This document shows positions 17,292 to 24,447 of a stretch of 64,000 nt of DNA, in pieces. The DNA comes from Rufibacter radiotolerans (GTDB lineage: Bacteria; Bacteroidota; Bacteroidia; Cytophagales; Hymenobacteraceae): NCBI RefSeq assembly GCF_001078055.1, contig NZ_CP010777.1:1324408-1388407 (forward strand), read 5' to 3'. The position numbers were made by a program, and so were the translations under genes. Position 1 is the first letter of the stretch. Each line of letters starts with the position of its first letter. The notes below the pieces were generated by a model. That model had not been told where the DNA came from. It saw only the letters and a program-made list of their open reading frames with translations, and made no database searches.

Positions 17292-18742
17292 TAGCGTTCA
17301 ACGCTCGCCTTTACAGCAGCCTGTTCTTCCAACGCTGCCGCCTTTTCCTGCAATACCTGTAAAGCGGTGTCAATGGTGTCTTGGTGGGTCCTGAACGAGA
17401 GGATGGCCATGCGCAGCATATATGCCTCCCCCAGTTTGGTAGAAGACATGAAAACCCTGCCGTCTTGCTGCACCTCATGGATCAGGTTTTGGTTAAAGGC
17501 GTTGGCCTCTATCCCTGCCTTGGGCTTGTACCGGAAAATGACTACCGACAAGGCCGGGGCCACCGGGGTTTCAAATCCGGGCATGTACTGCAACTTGTTG
17601 TACGCGTACTGCGCCAGGAATAATTTTTCTTCCAGAGCTATTCTAAAGGCTTTCACCCCATGCAATTGTAGCGGTAACCAGATCCTGAGTCCCCTGAAAT
17701 GCTTGCTGAGTTCCGGAGAGACATCGGCGGGCGAGACCTCCCCCAGGGAGGAGAGGGTGTCCTGCATGTAATTGGCCTGGTAATGGTGCGTCTCGCCTAG
17801 TTGTTTGGCGTTTTTGATAAGCACCGCCCCGGAGCCATACGGAATAAACAGGCCTTTATGCGGGTCCATCACCACGGAGTCTGCCAGCTCAATTCCTTTC
17901 AATTTGGCCTTTCCCGATGCTGCCAAGGCGAAAAATCCGCCGTAGGCGGCGTCTACGTGGTACCATAGCCCGTGCTTCTTAGCCAGGTGCGCAAGGTCCT
18001 GCAAAGGGTCTACTGCGCCCACATCTGTGGTTCCCGCCGAGGCGATCACCAGCCAGGGGGTTAACCCGGAGGCCTTGTCTGCCAGAATCGCTTTCTCCAA
18101 CGCCTGGGGAGACATACGGTAGGCGGCATCCATTTCTATGTGACGTACTGGGCACTCGCCTAAACCGGCAATGCGCAGGGCTTTGTCCAGGCAATGGTGG
18201 GCGTGGGCGGTCATATACACCACCGCGTCTGGGATCATGCGGGAGGTGATTTTCTGGGCATCGCGGGCGGTGGCCAGAGCAATGAGGCTGGCAATGCTCC
18301 CACCAGAGGTAAGGTTACCGGCGGTGTCCTCCGGAAAACCTATCATACCCGCCATCCAGCGCAGCAACATGTTCTCCATGCGCACCGCCCCAGGGGCCGA
18401 AAAGAAAATGCCGGCGTATTTGTTGGTGACCGCGGCCAGGTAATCGCCCAAGGCGGAAGTATAAAGACTGCCGCCCGGAATGTAACCCAAGTGGTTACCC
18501 GACGCGGAATTGATGCCGGGAGTGTCTACCTGCTTTTGGAGGAGCTGTAAGGCCTCTTCTATGGCAATAGGTTCCTCCTGGATGGGGGCCTCCAATAGAC
18601 CGGCGCCCATGTCAGGCTGGGCTACAAAGGCCGGAAGCGTGGGCAGTTGCTGAATGAAACCTTGGGCGTATTGTTCAACGGCTTGCTGCAGGCGTAGTCG
18701 TTCCGTTTCATCAGGCTCTAAGAGGGAGCGAAAAGCATCCAT
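17288..18742 (-). CDS. PLP-dependent group II amino acid decarboxylase
   Basis: This is a 484-residue aspartate-aminotransferase-fold decarboxylase of the aromatic-L-amino-acid/glutamate/diaminobutyrate group. The PLP lysine is K296 in DPHKGLFIPYGSG. The PLP-stacking and Asp region is LWYHVDAAYGGFF, and GNLTSGGSIASLIAL binds the phosphate. N-terminal residues SASGNHLGYIPGG fit the family. Substrate is uncertain: aromatic amino acids, aspartate or 2,4-diaminobutyrate are possible. It overlaps the 2H phosphoesterase gene tail-to-tail by 4 nt. No transporter is adjacent, which argues mildly against an acid-resistance antiporter system. Confidence 0.88.
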   Translation of the reverse strand: MDAFRSLLEPDETERLRLQQAVEQYAQGFIQQLPTLPAFVAQPDMGAGLLEAPIQEEPIAIEEALQLLQKQVDTPGINSASGNHLGYIPGGSLYTSALGDYLAAVTNKYAGIFFSAPGAVRMENMLLRWMAGMIGFPEDTAGNLTSGGSIASLIALATARDAQKITSRMIPDAVVYMTAHAHHCLDKALRIAGLGECPVRHIEMDAAYRMSPQALEKAILADKASGLTPWLVIASAGTTDVGAVDPLQDLAHLAKKHGLWYHVDAAYGGFFALAASGKAKLKGIELADSVVMDPHKGLFIPYGSGAVLIKNAKQLGETHHYQANYMQDTLSSLGEVSPADVSPELSKHFRGLRIWLPLQLHGVKAFRIALEEKLFLAQYAYNKLQYMPGFETPVAPALSVVIFRYKPKAGIEANAFNQNLIHEVQQDGRVFMSSTKLGEAYMLRMAILSFRTHQDTIDTALQVLQEKAAALEEQAAVKASVERY

Positions 18743-18843
18743 GAGGGGTAAAATGTATATGGGTCAATGCGGACCCGAAGGTACAAATTACTCGCAAATG
18801 TCTCGGTTTCTAAAGAAGATAAAATTGTCCGAAAACAGGTAAG

Positions 18844-18881
18844 CGTTTCGGGGCTGTTTTTAGGAAAACCGCCCCGAAACG
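18844..18881. repeat. 38-nt palindrome, copy 8
   Basis: The outer pairs extend to AAG/CTT (18841-18884). Compensated TTTC/GAAA changes resemble copies 2 and 23. It lies between the DUF4136 lipoprotein gene and the decarboxylase start. Confidence 0.88.
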
Positions 18882-18916
18882 CTTAGTCAAAGTTTTTAAC
18901 CCTTACGGTTAACTGC

Positions 18917-19510
18917 TCAGTTGGAGTTGGAATGGTCCCTCAGGTAGCCTTTCCGGAACACACGGTATTGGTCAAATATGGTGCGTACGGCCCGGTTAAG
19001 GTAAGCGGTGCTTTCAGAGGAGGGATCTGCCATCACCCCGGAGGTATAGCCTTGCCATACGGCATTCTGTTTTTTATGGTCTAACAAGGTCACCAATAAG
19101 GTGCCCTGGGTCATGTATACTTTAATGGGACGGTACGCCTCATGCTCGGCGGTGGGTTCTTCATTGTTGACCAACCAGATGTCAAATTCCTCCTGCTCAT
19201 ACCCCTTCATGTTGAGGTCATTGTAGTAAATGTAATAGCTCACCAGAAGGTCGGGCTTCTGTTCACTGTACTCATACCCCTGCATTTCCAGGCGTTCCCT
19301 TATGTACTTTTTGATCACCTCATAATTCTGCAGGGTGGCAGAGTCATTTTCTGAGGCGTGGGTGATAAAATTGAAAGTCTTGTACTTGTGGAAGGCACCG
19401 GAGTAACTATAATCAGAACCAAATTTATGGTTGCCAAATCCAAGGCAACTACTTAGGGTGCCTGCCAAGAGCAATAAAAACAGATGTGATAGATAGTACC
19501 GATTTTTCAT
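18917..19510 (-). CDS. DUF4136 family lipoprotein
   Basis: The 197-residue protein has a lipoprotein signal: MKNRYYLSHLFLLLLAGT followed by lipobox LSSC. The mature part has the DUF4136 pattern, with YKTFNFITHA near the start, DLLVSYYIYY in the middle and AVWQGYTSG near the end. DUF4136 proteins are small periplasm- or outer-membrane-facing lipoproteins of unknown function, common in Bacteroidota. It is a single gene. The upstream 379-nt gap probably holds its promoter, but no clear box was found. Confidence 0.85.
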   Translation of the reverse strand: MKNRYYLSHLFLLLLAGTLSSCLGFGNHKFGSDYSYSGAFHKYKTFNFITHASENDSATLQNYEVIKKYIRERLEMQGYEYSEQKPDLLVSYYIYYNDLNMKGYEQEEFDIWLVNNEEPTAEHEAYRPIKVYMTQGTLLVTLLDHKKQNAVWQGYTSGVMADPSSESTAYLNRAVRTIFDQYRVFRKGYLRDHSNSN

Positions 19511-19889
19511 TTTTTCTTCAGTTTTAATGTCCTGTCCCTCCAGTATTTACGGGTTAACATTCTGAGAAGATTTTAAAAATTTATAAAAAAATGAAAAAAA
19601 GTATTTCTACTATGTCAAGGGATATTTGAGTTACCGGCAGAGGACCAGACAGATTCCATTAGACCCTTTCCCTGGGCCGGAATCAGGGGATTAAATAGAG
19701 TATAAACCTCCTTTTTAGTGGTGAAGAGGAAAATGTAAATCAGGCCGATGAAATATAGCTGAGGTAGACAGTTCTTAGTGTGTGCTTAGAAAAGGTTAAA
19801 CGAAAATAAATATTGTTATATTGTGGAAAGGGCAATAAAAAAGAGCGAGACAATTTGCCGCGCTCTTTTTTTATGGTATTCAGGAAGGT
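19511..19889. other. Intergenic gap, 379 nt
   Basis: This AT-rich gap lies between the DUF4136 lipoprotein and the deoxyhypusine-synthase-like gene. Apart from the terminator at 19837-19871, no gene, palindrome copy or convincing promoter box is visible. The lipoprotein promoter should lie here. Confidence 0.6.
19837..19871 (-). terminator. Terminator of the deoxyhypusine-synthase-like gene
   Basis: Perfect 11-bp arms AAAAAAGAGCG (19837-19847) and CGCTCTTTTTT (19861-19871) enclose a 13-nt loop. It begins 18 nt after the stop codon. Confidence 0.85.
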
Positions 19890-20861
19890 CTATTTGTCTA
19901 GCACTATCGCAAAGATCAACGGTGCCACAATGGTAGCGTCAGACTCAATCACGTATTTAGGCGTGTTGACGCCCAGTTTCCCCCAAGTGATTTTCTCATT
20001 CGGCACCGCGCCGGAGTAAGACCCGTAGCTGGTAGTAGAGTCTGAGATCTGGCAGAAATAGCCCCATAACGGAACCCCAGTGCGCTGTAAATCCTGGTGC
20101 AGCATAGGCACCACGCAGATAGGGAAGTCACCGGCAATTCCACCGCCAATCTGGAAGAAGCCAATGGTTGACTCGTCTTTAGCGGTGGCGGTATACCACT
20201 CGGCTAACTCCATCATGTACTCAATACCGGTGCGCACGGTGTGCACGTTCTTGATGTCGCCGCTGATCACGTGACCGGTGAAGATGTTACCCAAGGTAGA
20301 GTCTTCCCAGCCAGGTACGAAGATAGGAAGGTTCTTTTTGGCCGCTTCCAGCATCCAGCTGTTCTTAGGGTCAATCTGGTAATGCTGCTCCAGGTCACCG
20401 GAGTTCAGGATCTGGTAGAAGAACTGGTGCGGGAAATACGCCTCGCCGGCCTGGTCGGCTTTCTGCCAGTACTTTAATACGGTGTGCTCCAGGCGGCGCA
20501 TAGCCTCTTCTTCTGGAATACAGGTGTCGGTTACCCGGTTCAGGTGACGGTTCAGGAGGTCCTGCTCGTCCTGCGGGGTAAGGTCACGGTAGTTAGGGAT
20601 GCGCTCATAGAAGTCATGGGCCACCAGGTTGAAGATGTCTTCCTCCAGGTTGGCACCGGTACAGGTAATGGCCTGCACCTTGTCTTCTCTGATCATCTCA
20701 GCCAGAATGATGCCCAACTCGGCGGTGCTCATAGCGCCTGCCAGGGTGATCATCATCTTTCCGCCGTCATTTAAATGTAGTTTATAGCCTTCAGCCGCGT
20801 CAATAAGGGCAGCTGCGTTAAAATGCTTATAATGGTCTTTCAGGAACTGGGTTACCTTCAT
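19890..20861 (-). CDS. Deoxyhypusine-synthase-like enzyme
   Basis: The 323-residue protein belongs to the deoxyhypusine synthase superfamily, which moves an aminobutyl group from spermidine to a lysine or amine using NAD. The family lysine that carries the enzyme-imine intermediate is present as K295 in ITWGKLGVNT. Other kept segments are ITLAGAMSTAELG and FQIGGGIAGDFPI. Bacteria lack eIF5A, the usual protein substrate, and EF-P at 2892-3455 has a normal bacterial loop. A homospermidine-synthase-type activity or another polyamine transfer is therefore more likely; this is inference. Single gene with its own terminator. Confidence 0.85.
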   Translation of the reverse strand: MKVTQFLKDHYKHFNAAALIDAAEGYKLHLNDGGKMMITLAGAMSTAELGIILAEMIREDKVQAITCTGANLEEDIFNLVAHDFYERIPNYRDLTPQDEQDLLNRHLNRVTDTCIPEEEAMRRLEHTVLKYWQKADQAGEAYFPHQFFYQILNSGDLEQHYQIDPKNSWMLEAAKKNLPIFVPGWEDSTLGNIFTGHVISGDIKNVHTVRTGIEYMMELAEWYTATAKDESTIGFFQIGGGIAGDFPICVVPMLHQDLQRTGVPLWGYFCQISDSTTSYGSYSGAVPNEKITWGKLGVNTPKYVIESDATIVAPLIFAIVLDK

Positions 20862-20957
20862 GCTATGCGATGGTTATTTTAATGGATGTGATAAGGTTGT
20901 TAAAACGGAATCCTTGGGTAAAAGATATTCCGGGAGCTAAACCCCTAAAAAACAAGG

Positions 20958-21497
20958 TTAGTTAGGCTTTTCAATGATGAAATTATGGTTGGTGTAAATG
21001 CAGATATCTGCCGCAATGGTCAGGGCCTCCCGCACCATTTCCTCGGCGGTCAGGTGGGGCGCATGTTTCTTCAGGGCCAGGGCCGCAGACTGGGCATAGG
21101 TGCTTCCAGACCCGATGGCGGCAATCTGGTGGTCTGGCTCCAGCACGTCGCCAGTGCCCGAGATAATGAGCAGTTCCTCTTTGTTGGCCACCACCATCAT
21201 GGCTTCCAGCTTGCGCAGGTACTGGTCTTTGCGCCAGTCCTTGGCCAACTCAATGGCCGCCCGTTTCATGTTGTTGCCGTAAGCGTTCAGTTTTTCCTCA
21301 AAACGCTCCATCAGAGTAAAGGCATCGGCGGTGGAGCCGGCAAAACCGGTAATGATTTTCCCGTCCTGCAGCTTGCGTATCTTTTTGACGTTGCTCTTGG
21401 CAATGTATTTATCCATGGTTGCCTGTCCGTCGGCGCCAACGGCCACTTCTCCATTATGGTAAACTCCAAGCACGGTGGTTGAGCGTATTTTTGGCAT
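20958..21497 (-). CDS. hslV: ATP-dependent protease subunit HslV
   Basis: HslV is the proteasome-like peptidase of the HslUV (ClpYQ) complex. The start is set at the ATG at 21497 (MPKIRSTTVLGV), giving 179 residues. After a short propeptide the catalytic threonine is T7 of the TTVLGV segment. The family segments GEVAVGADGQAT and ITGFAGSTADAFTLMERFEEKL follow. Reading further upstream in frame would add 95 residues of non-homologous sequence that includes a translated palindrome copy, so the longer frame is not real. The ATPase partner hslU is not adjacent and must be elsewhere. Confidence 0.94.
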   Translation of the reverse strand: MPKIRSTTVLGVYHNGEVAVGADGQATMDKYIAKSNVKKIRKLQDGKIITGFAGSTADAFTLMERFEEKLNAYGNNMKRAAIELAKDWRKDQYLRKLEAMMVVANKEELLIISGTGDVLEPDHQIAAIGSGSTYAQSAALALKKHAPHLTAEEMVREALTIAADICIYTNHNFIIEKPN

Positions 21498-21687
21498 AAT
21501 CTTCCTTTCTAAAATATATAAGACGTCTTCCAAAGCCTTTGGCCGCGAAAGTACAACAACTTTACGTAAATGACGAAGAGTTGTCCAACGGGAGCAATAT
21601 ATGGCCAATCCAAGCCTTTGAAACTGGGTGTTGCAAAAAGGCAGGTGCATTTTAAAAGAAGCCTTCCCAAAGCAAATCAGGACCATC

Positions 21688-21725
21688 CGTTTTAAACCTG
21701 TTTTTGGAAAAACGGCCTTGAAACG
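21688..21725. repeat. 38-nt palindrome, copy 9
   Basis: The spacing is 17-4-17 with loop TGGA. Read in the frame continuous with hslV it gives FRFKAVFPKTGLKR, the same peptide pattern seen in the menF copy, but here it lies outside the real gene. Confidence 0.85.
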
Positions 21726-21877
21726 GAAATGAGAAATTAAAGGGTAAGATCTATCGGGTTTCCATGAAAGCAGAAATTCCAAGGTGCTTCTGAGTCACGC
21801 CATAGCTGGGAAACAAGCATAAAACTAGGGGTAACTATGACTTTATAAAAAAAATAAAAAAGTTTTTTACTTTAAAA

Positions 21878-21907
21878 TTTGCGCTTTGCCCGGTCTTTAT
21901 ACCTTTG
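21878..21907 (+). promoter_or_regulatory. Complete -33/-7 promoter for nagB
   Basis: TTTG (21878-21881), 18 nt, then TACCTTTG (21900-21907) forms a near-ideal Bacteroidota promoter. The ATG follows 36 nt later. Confidence 0.7.
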
Positions 21908-21943
21908 CTATTTCCATACAAGGTATAACTAGCTAACCCCACT

Positions 21944-23866
21944 ATGAGTCGTTTAAATCTCCTTGAAGAAACCCGTTTCGAGAAACTCCCCGTTACCGTA
22001 TACCCAGATCAGCATGTAGCCTCGCAGACGGTTGCCCGCCGTATTGCAGATCTGATCAAAAGAAAACAGCAGAACGGTGAGAAAACTGTGTTAGGCCTGG
22101 CCACGGGGGCCACGCCGGTAGGCGTGTACGCCGAACTGGTGCGCCTGCACAAAGAGGAGGGGCTGAGCTTCAAGGACGTGATCACCTTCAACCTGGACGA
22201 GTACTACCCTATGCAGCCCACGGCCGTGCAGAGCTACGTCACGTTCATGAACGAGAACCTGTTTGACCACATTGACATAGACAAGAAGAACGTCAACATC
22301 CCGGACGGCACCCTGCCCCTGGAGGAGATTCCGGCGTTCTGCCTGGCTTATGAAAAGAAGATAGAGGAATTGGGCGGGCTGGATTTGCAGGTGTTGGGCA
22401 TCGGCCGTACAGGCCACATTGGTTTCAACGAGCCCGGCTCGGCGCCCAACTCGGGTACCCGGCTGGTCACCCTGGATGACCTGACCCGCCGTGATGCCTC
22501 CCGCGATTTCGGGGGAAAGGAGAATGTGCCCACCAAGGCCATCACCATGGGTATTGGGACCATCTTCAAGGCCCGCGAGATTATCCTGATGGCCTGGAAC
22601 GGGAAAAAAGCCTCCATCATTAAGAAAGCCGTGGAAGGGGAGATCTCCTCTGAGGTGCCCGCTACCTACCTGCAGCTCTCTGACAACGTGGAGTTCGTGC
22701 TGGACCAGGACGCGGCCTCGGCGCTCACCCGTTTTGACACCCCTTGGCTCACCCGCGACTGCCTCTGGGACGAGGCCCTGACCAAGAAGGCGGTGATCTG
22801 GCTGTCTAACACCGTTAAGAAACCCATCCTGAAACTCACTGACGAGGACTACAATGCCCACGGCATGGCCCAGCTGGCCGTGGACCGCGGCCCGGCCTAC
22901 AACATCAACATTGATATCTTCAACAAGCTGCAGCATACCATCACCGGCTGGCCCGGCGGAAAGCCCCACGCCGATGATACTGACCGGCCGGAGCGTGCTA
23001 CCCCGGCGCAGAAGCGGTCGCTTATCTTCTCCCCGCACCCAGATGATGACGTGATCTCTATGGGCGGTACGTTCATCAGGTTGGTGGACCAAGGACATGA
23101 CGTGCACGTGGCCTACCAGACCTCGGGCAACACCGCCGTGTGGGACGACGACGTGCTGCGGTACATGGAGTTCGCGATTGACTTTAAGGGCAGCATAGGC
23201 GATGATAACAGCCGCCTAAAGGCCATCTACGAGGACATGCGCCAGTTCATTGAGCAGAAGCAGCCTAACCAGATTGATACGCCTGAGATCCAGAACGTGA
23301 AAGCCTTCATAAGGAAGAGTGAGGCCTTGGCCGGGGCGCGTTACGCCGGCCTGCAGGATGACCATATCCACTTCCAGGCCTTGCCTTTCTATGAGACCGG
23401 CAAGACCCGCAAGAATACCGTCTCAGACCTGGATATCCAGCTGACCATGGACCTGATGCAACGGGTGAAACCCCACCAGGTGTTTGCCGCCGGTGATTTT
23501 GAAGACCCCCACGGAACGCACATTGTCTGCTTCAACATTATCATTGAGGCCCTGAGGAGACTCAAAAACGCCGGTGAAAGCTGGGTGGATGATTGCTGGC
23601 TCTGGATGTACCGCGGGGCTTGGCACGAGTTTGCCACCCACGAGATTGAGATGGCCGTTCCGCTTTCACCTATGGAGGTGGAGCGCAAGAAAAACGCCAT
23701 CTTCAAGCACCAAAGCCAGAAAGACCGCCCTGTGTTCCCGGGTGACGACGAGCGCGAGTTCTGGGTACGCGCCCAGGAGCGCAACCGCGAAACCGCCCGC
23801 CACTATGACCGCCTGGGCTTAGCGGATTATGAAGCCATGGAAGCCTTCGTGCGATATCATTTCTAA
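21944..23866 (+). CDS. nagB: Glucosamine-6-phosphate deaminase fused to a PIG-L deacetylase domain
   Basis: This 640-residue two-domain protein has an N-terminal NagB half (about 1-270) with LATGATPVGVYAEL, FNLDEYYPM and LGIGRTGHIGFNEPGS. It converts glucosamine-6-phosphate to fructose-6-phosphate and ammonia. The C-terminal half (about 355-600) is a PIG-L/LmbE-type deacetylase domain: H365-P-D-D in SPHPDDDVISMGG and a second metal region DFEDPHGTHIVCF. The fusion could in principle deacetylate and then deaminate a GlcNAc derivative, but whether the second domain is active is unknown. This long form occurs in Bacteroidota. It has a clear promoter and terminator and stands alone. Confidence 0.93.
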   Translation: MSRLNLLEETRFEKLPVTVYPDQHVASQTVARRIADLIKRKQQNGEKTVLGLATGATPVGVYAELVRLHKEEGLSFKDVITFNLDEYYPMQPTAVQSYVTFMNENLFDHIDIDKKNVNIPDGTLPLEEIPAFCLAYEKKIEELGGLDLQVLGIGRTGHIGFNEPGSAPNSGTRLVTLDDLTRRDASRDFGGKENVPTKAITMGIGTIFKAREIILMAWNGKKASIIKKAVEGEISSEVPATYLQLSDNVEFVLDQDAASALTRFDTPWLTRDCLWDEALTKKAVIWLSNTVKKPILKLTDEDYNAHGMAQLAVDRGPAYNINIDIFNKLQHTITGWPGGKPHADDTDRPERATPAQKRSLIFSPHPDDDVISMGGTFIRLVDQGHDVHVAYQTSGNTAVWDDDVLRYMEFAIDFKGSIGDDNSRLKAIYEDMRQFIEQKQPNQIDTPEIQNVKAFIRKSEALAGARYAGLQDDHIHFQALPFYETGKTRKNTVSDLDIQLTMDLMQRVKPHQVFAAGDFEDPHGTHIVCFNIIIEALRRLKNAGESWVDDCWLWMYRGAWHEFATHEIEMAVPLSPMEVERKKNAIFKHQSQKDRPVFPGDDEREFWVRAQERNRETARHYDRLGLADYEAMEAFVRYHF

Positions 23867-23888
23867 TCTTGTAGTTTAAGAATAAATA

Positions 23889-23932
23889 CAGCAAAGCCGC
23901 TTCTTGAAAAAGGAGCGGCTTTGCTGCTTTTA
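23889..23932 (+). terminator. Terminator of nagB
   Basis: Perfect 13-bp arms (23889-23901 and 23914-23926) enclose a 12-nt loop and are followed by CTTTTAT. It lies 22 nt after the stop codon. Confidence 0.85.
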
Positions 23933-23940
23933 TGGGTTTC

Positions 23941-23978
23941 TGTTTTGGGCCTGTTTTGCAGAAAACGGCCCCAAAACG
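23941..23978. repeat. 38-nt palindrome, copy 10
   Basis: Near-consensus arms surround the loop GCAG. It lies 14 nt after the nagB terminator stem. Confidence 0.9.
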
Positions 23979-23989
23979 CAATAGCGGAG

Positions 23990-24026
23990 TTCCTTCTCCC
24001 TTAGGGAGAAGGGTAGGATGAGGGGA
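23990..24026. repeat. CTCCCTTAGGGAG-type intergenic repeat
   Basis: A short palindrome with a core of TCTCCCTTAGGGAGA is followed by AGGGTAGGATGAGGGG. The same wording is a familiar dispersed intergenic repeat in many unrelated bacterial genomes. It occurs once in this window. Confidence 0.6.
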
Positions 24027-24125
24027 GTGGGAACCAATTCCTGAACAGCGTTATTTTCCTTGGCCTGTCCCCTGACAGTCCAAATAATATCCCTTTCCAA
24101 AGGAATGGAACCGCGGGCAGAAGAA

Positions 24126-24174
24126 GGGGATTGCAAATCCCCTTTTCGGAGCTTCCGGATTACAAATCCGGAAG
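24126..24174. repeat. Paired CAAATCC hairpins
   Basis: Two small hairpins lie side by side: GGGGATTGCAAATCCCC (24126-24142) and a 23-nt one reading CTTCCGGAT-TACAA-ATCCGGAAG without dashes (24152-24174). The shared CAAATCC core suggests related units of another repeat family. Confidence 0.5.
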
Positions 24175-24325
24175 AGCGGATAGGAGGCACTTTCCTTTGC
24201 TTCTATTATACCGCATGCTCCCAAGACCTCGTAGCGTCCGGAGGACTTGCGAGCGTCTGCGCCAATGCCTATCCGCTTCTCCTTACCCTCCAGGGAAAGG
24301 CAATACCCATAAATAATGCTGCGGA

Positions 24326-24363
24326 CTTTTTGGGGGTGTTTTCTGCAAAACAGCTCCAAAACG
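24326..24363. repeat. 38-nt palindrome, copy 11
   Basis: The loop is CTGC and the left arm is degraded at the end (CTTTTT). It is joined directly to the terminator at 24365-24396. Confidence 0.82.
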
Positions 24364-24364
24364 G

Positions 24365-24396
24365 AAAGAGCCGGTGGAGAAATCCACCGGCTCTTT
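24365..24396. terminator. Terminator after pdhC
   Basis: Perfect 14-bp arms (24365-24378 and 24383-24396) close a GAAA tetraloop. A T5 run follows on the plus strand. It lies between convergent nagB and pdhC and may act on both strands. Confidence 0.8.
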
Positions 24397-24447
24397 TTAT
24401 AATACATTCGTCCACTAAAAACGAACAACTAATCACTAACAACTACA

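Larger units (their letters stand above)
21498..21943. other. Divergent gap between hslV and nagB, 446 nt
   Basis: The gap holds palindrome copy 9 and, at its right end, the nagB promoter. An open frame continuous with hslV crosses part of it but has no family similarity. The rest shows nothing recognisable. Confidence 0.6.
23867..24447. other. Repeat-rich gap, 581 nt
   Basis: The convergent gap between nagB and pdhC holds two terminators, two 38-nt palindrome copies, a CTCCCTTAGGGAG-type repeat and two small hairpins around CAAATCC words. No gene is convincing. It is the densest repeat cluster in the window. Confidence 0.7.

Noticed and set aside
22091-23107. Long open frame (338 codons) antisense to nagB
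   Set aside because: It lies fully inside nagB, has no recognisable motif, and arises from the GC-rich codon use of the real gene. Similar antisense frames over accC and menD were rejected for the same reason.
24228-24262. CGTAGCGTCCGGAGGACTTGC-type segment as another repeat family
   Set aside because: Only a partial echo (GCTTGCGAGCGC near 50698) was found in the window, which is too little to claim a family.
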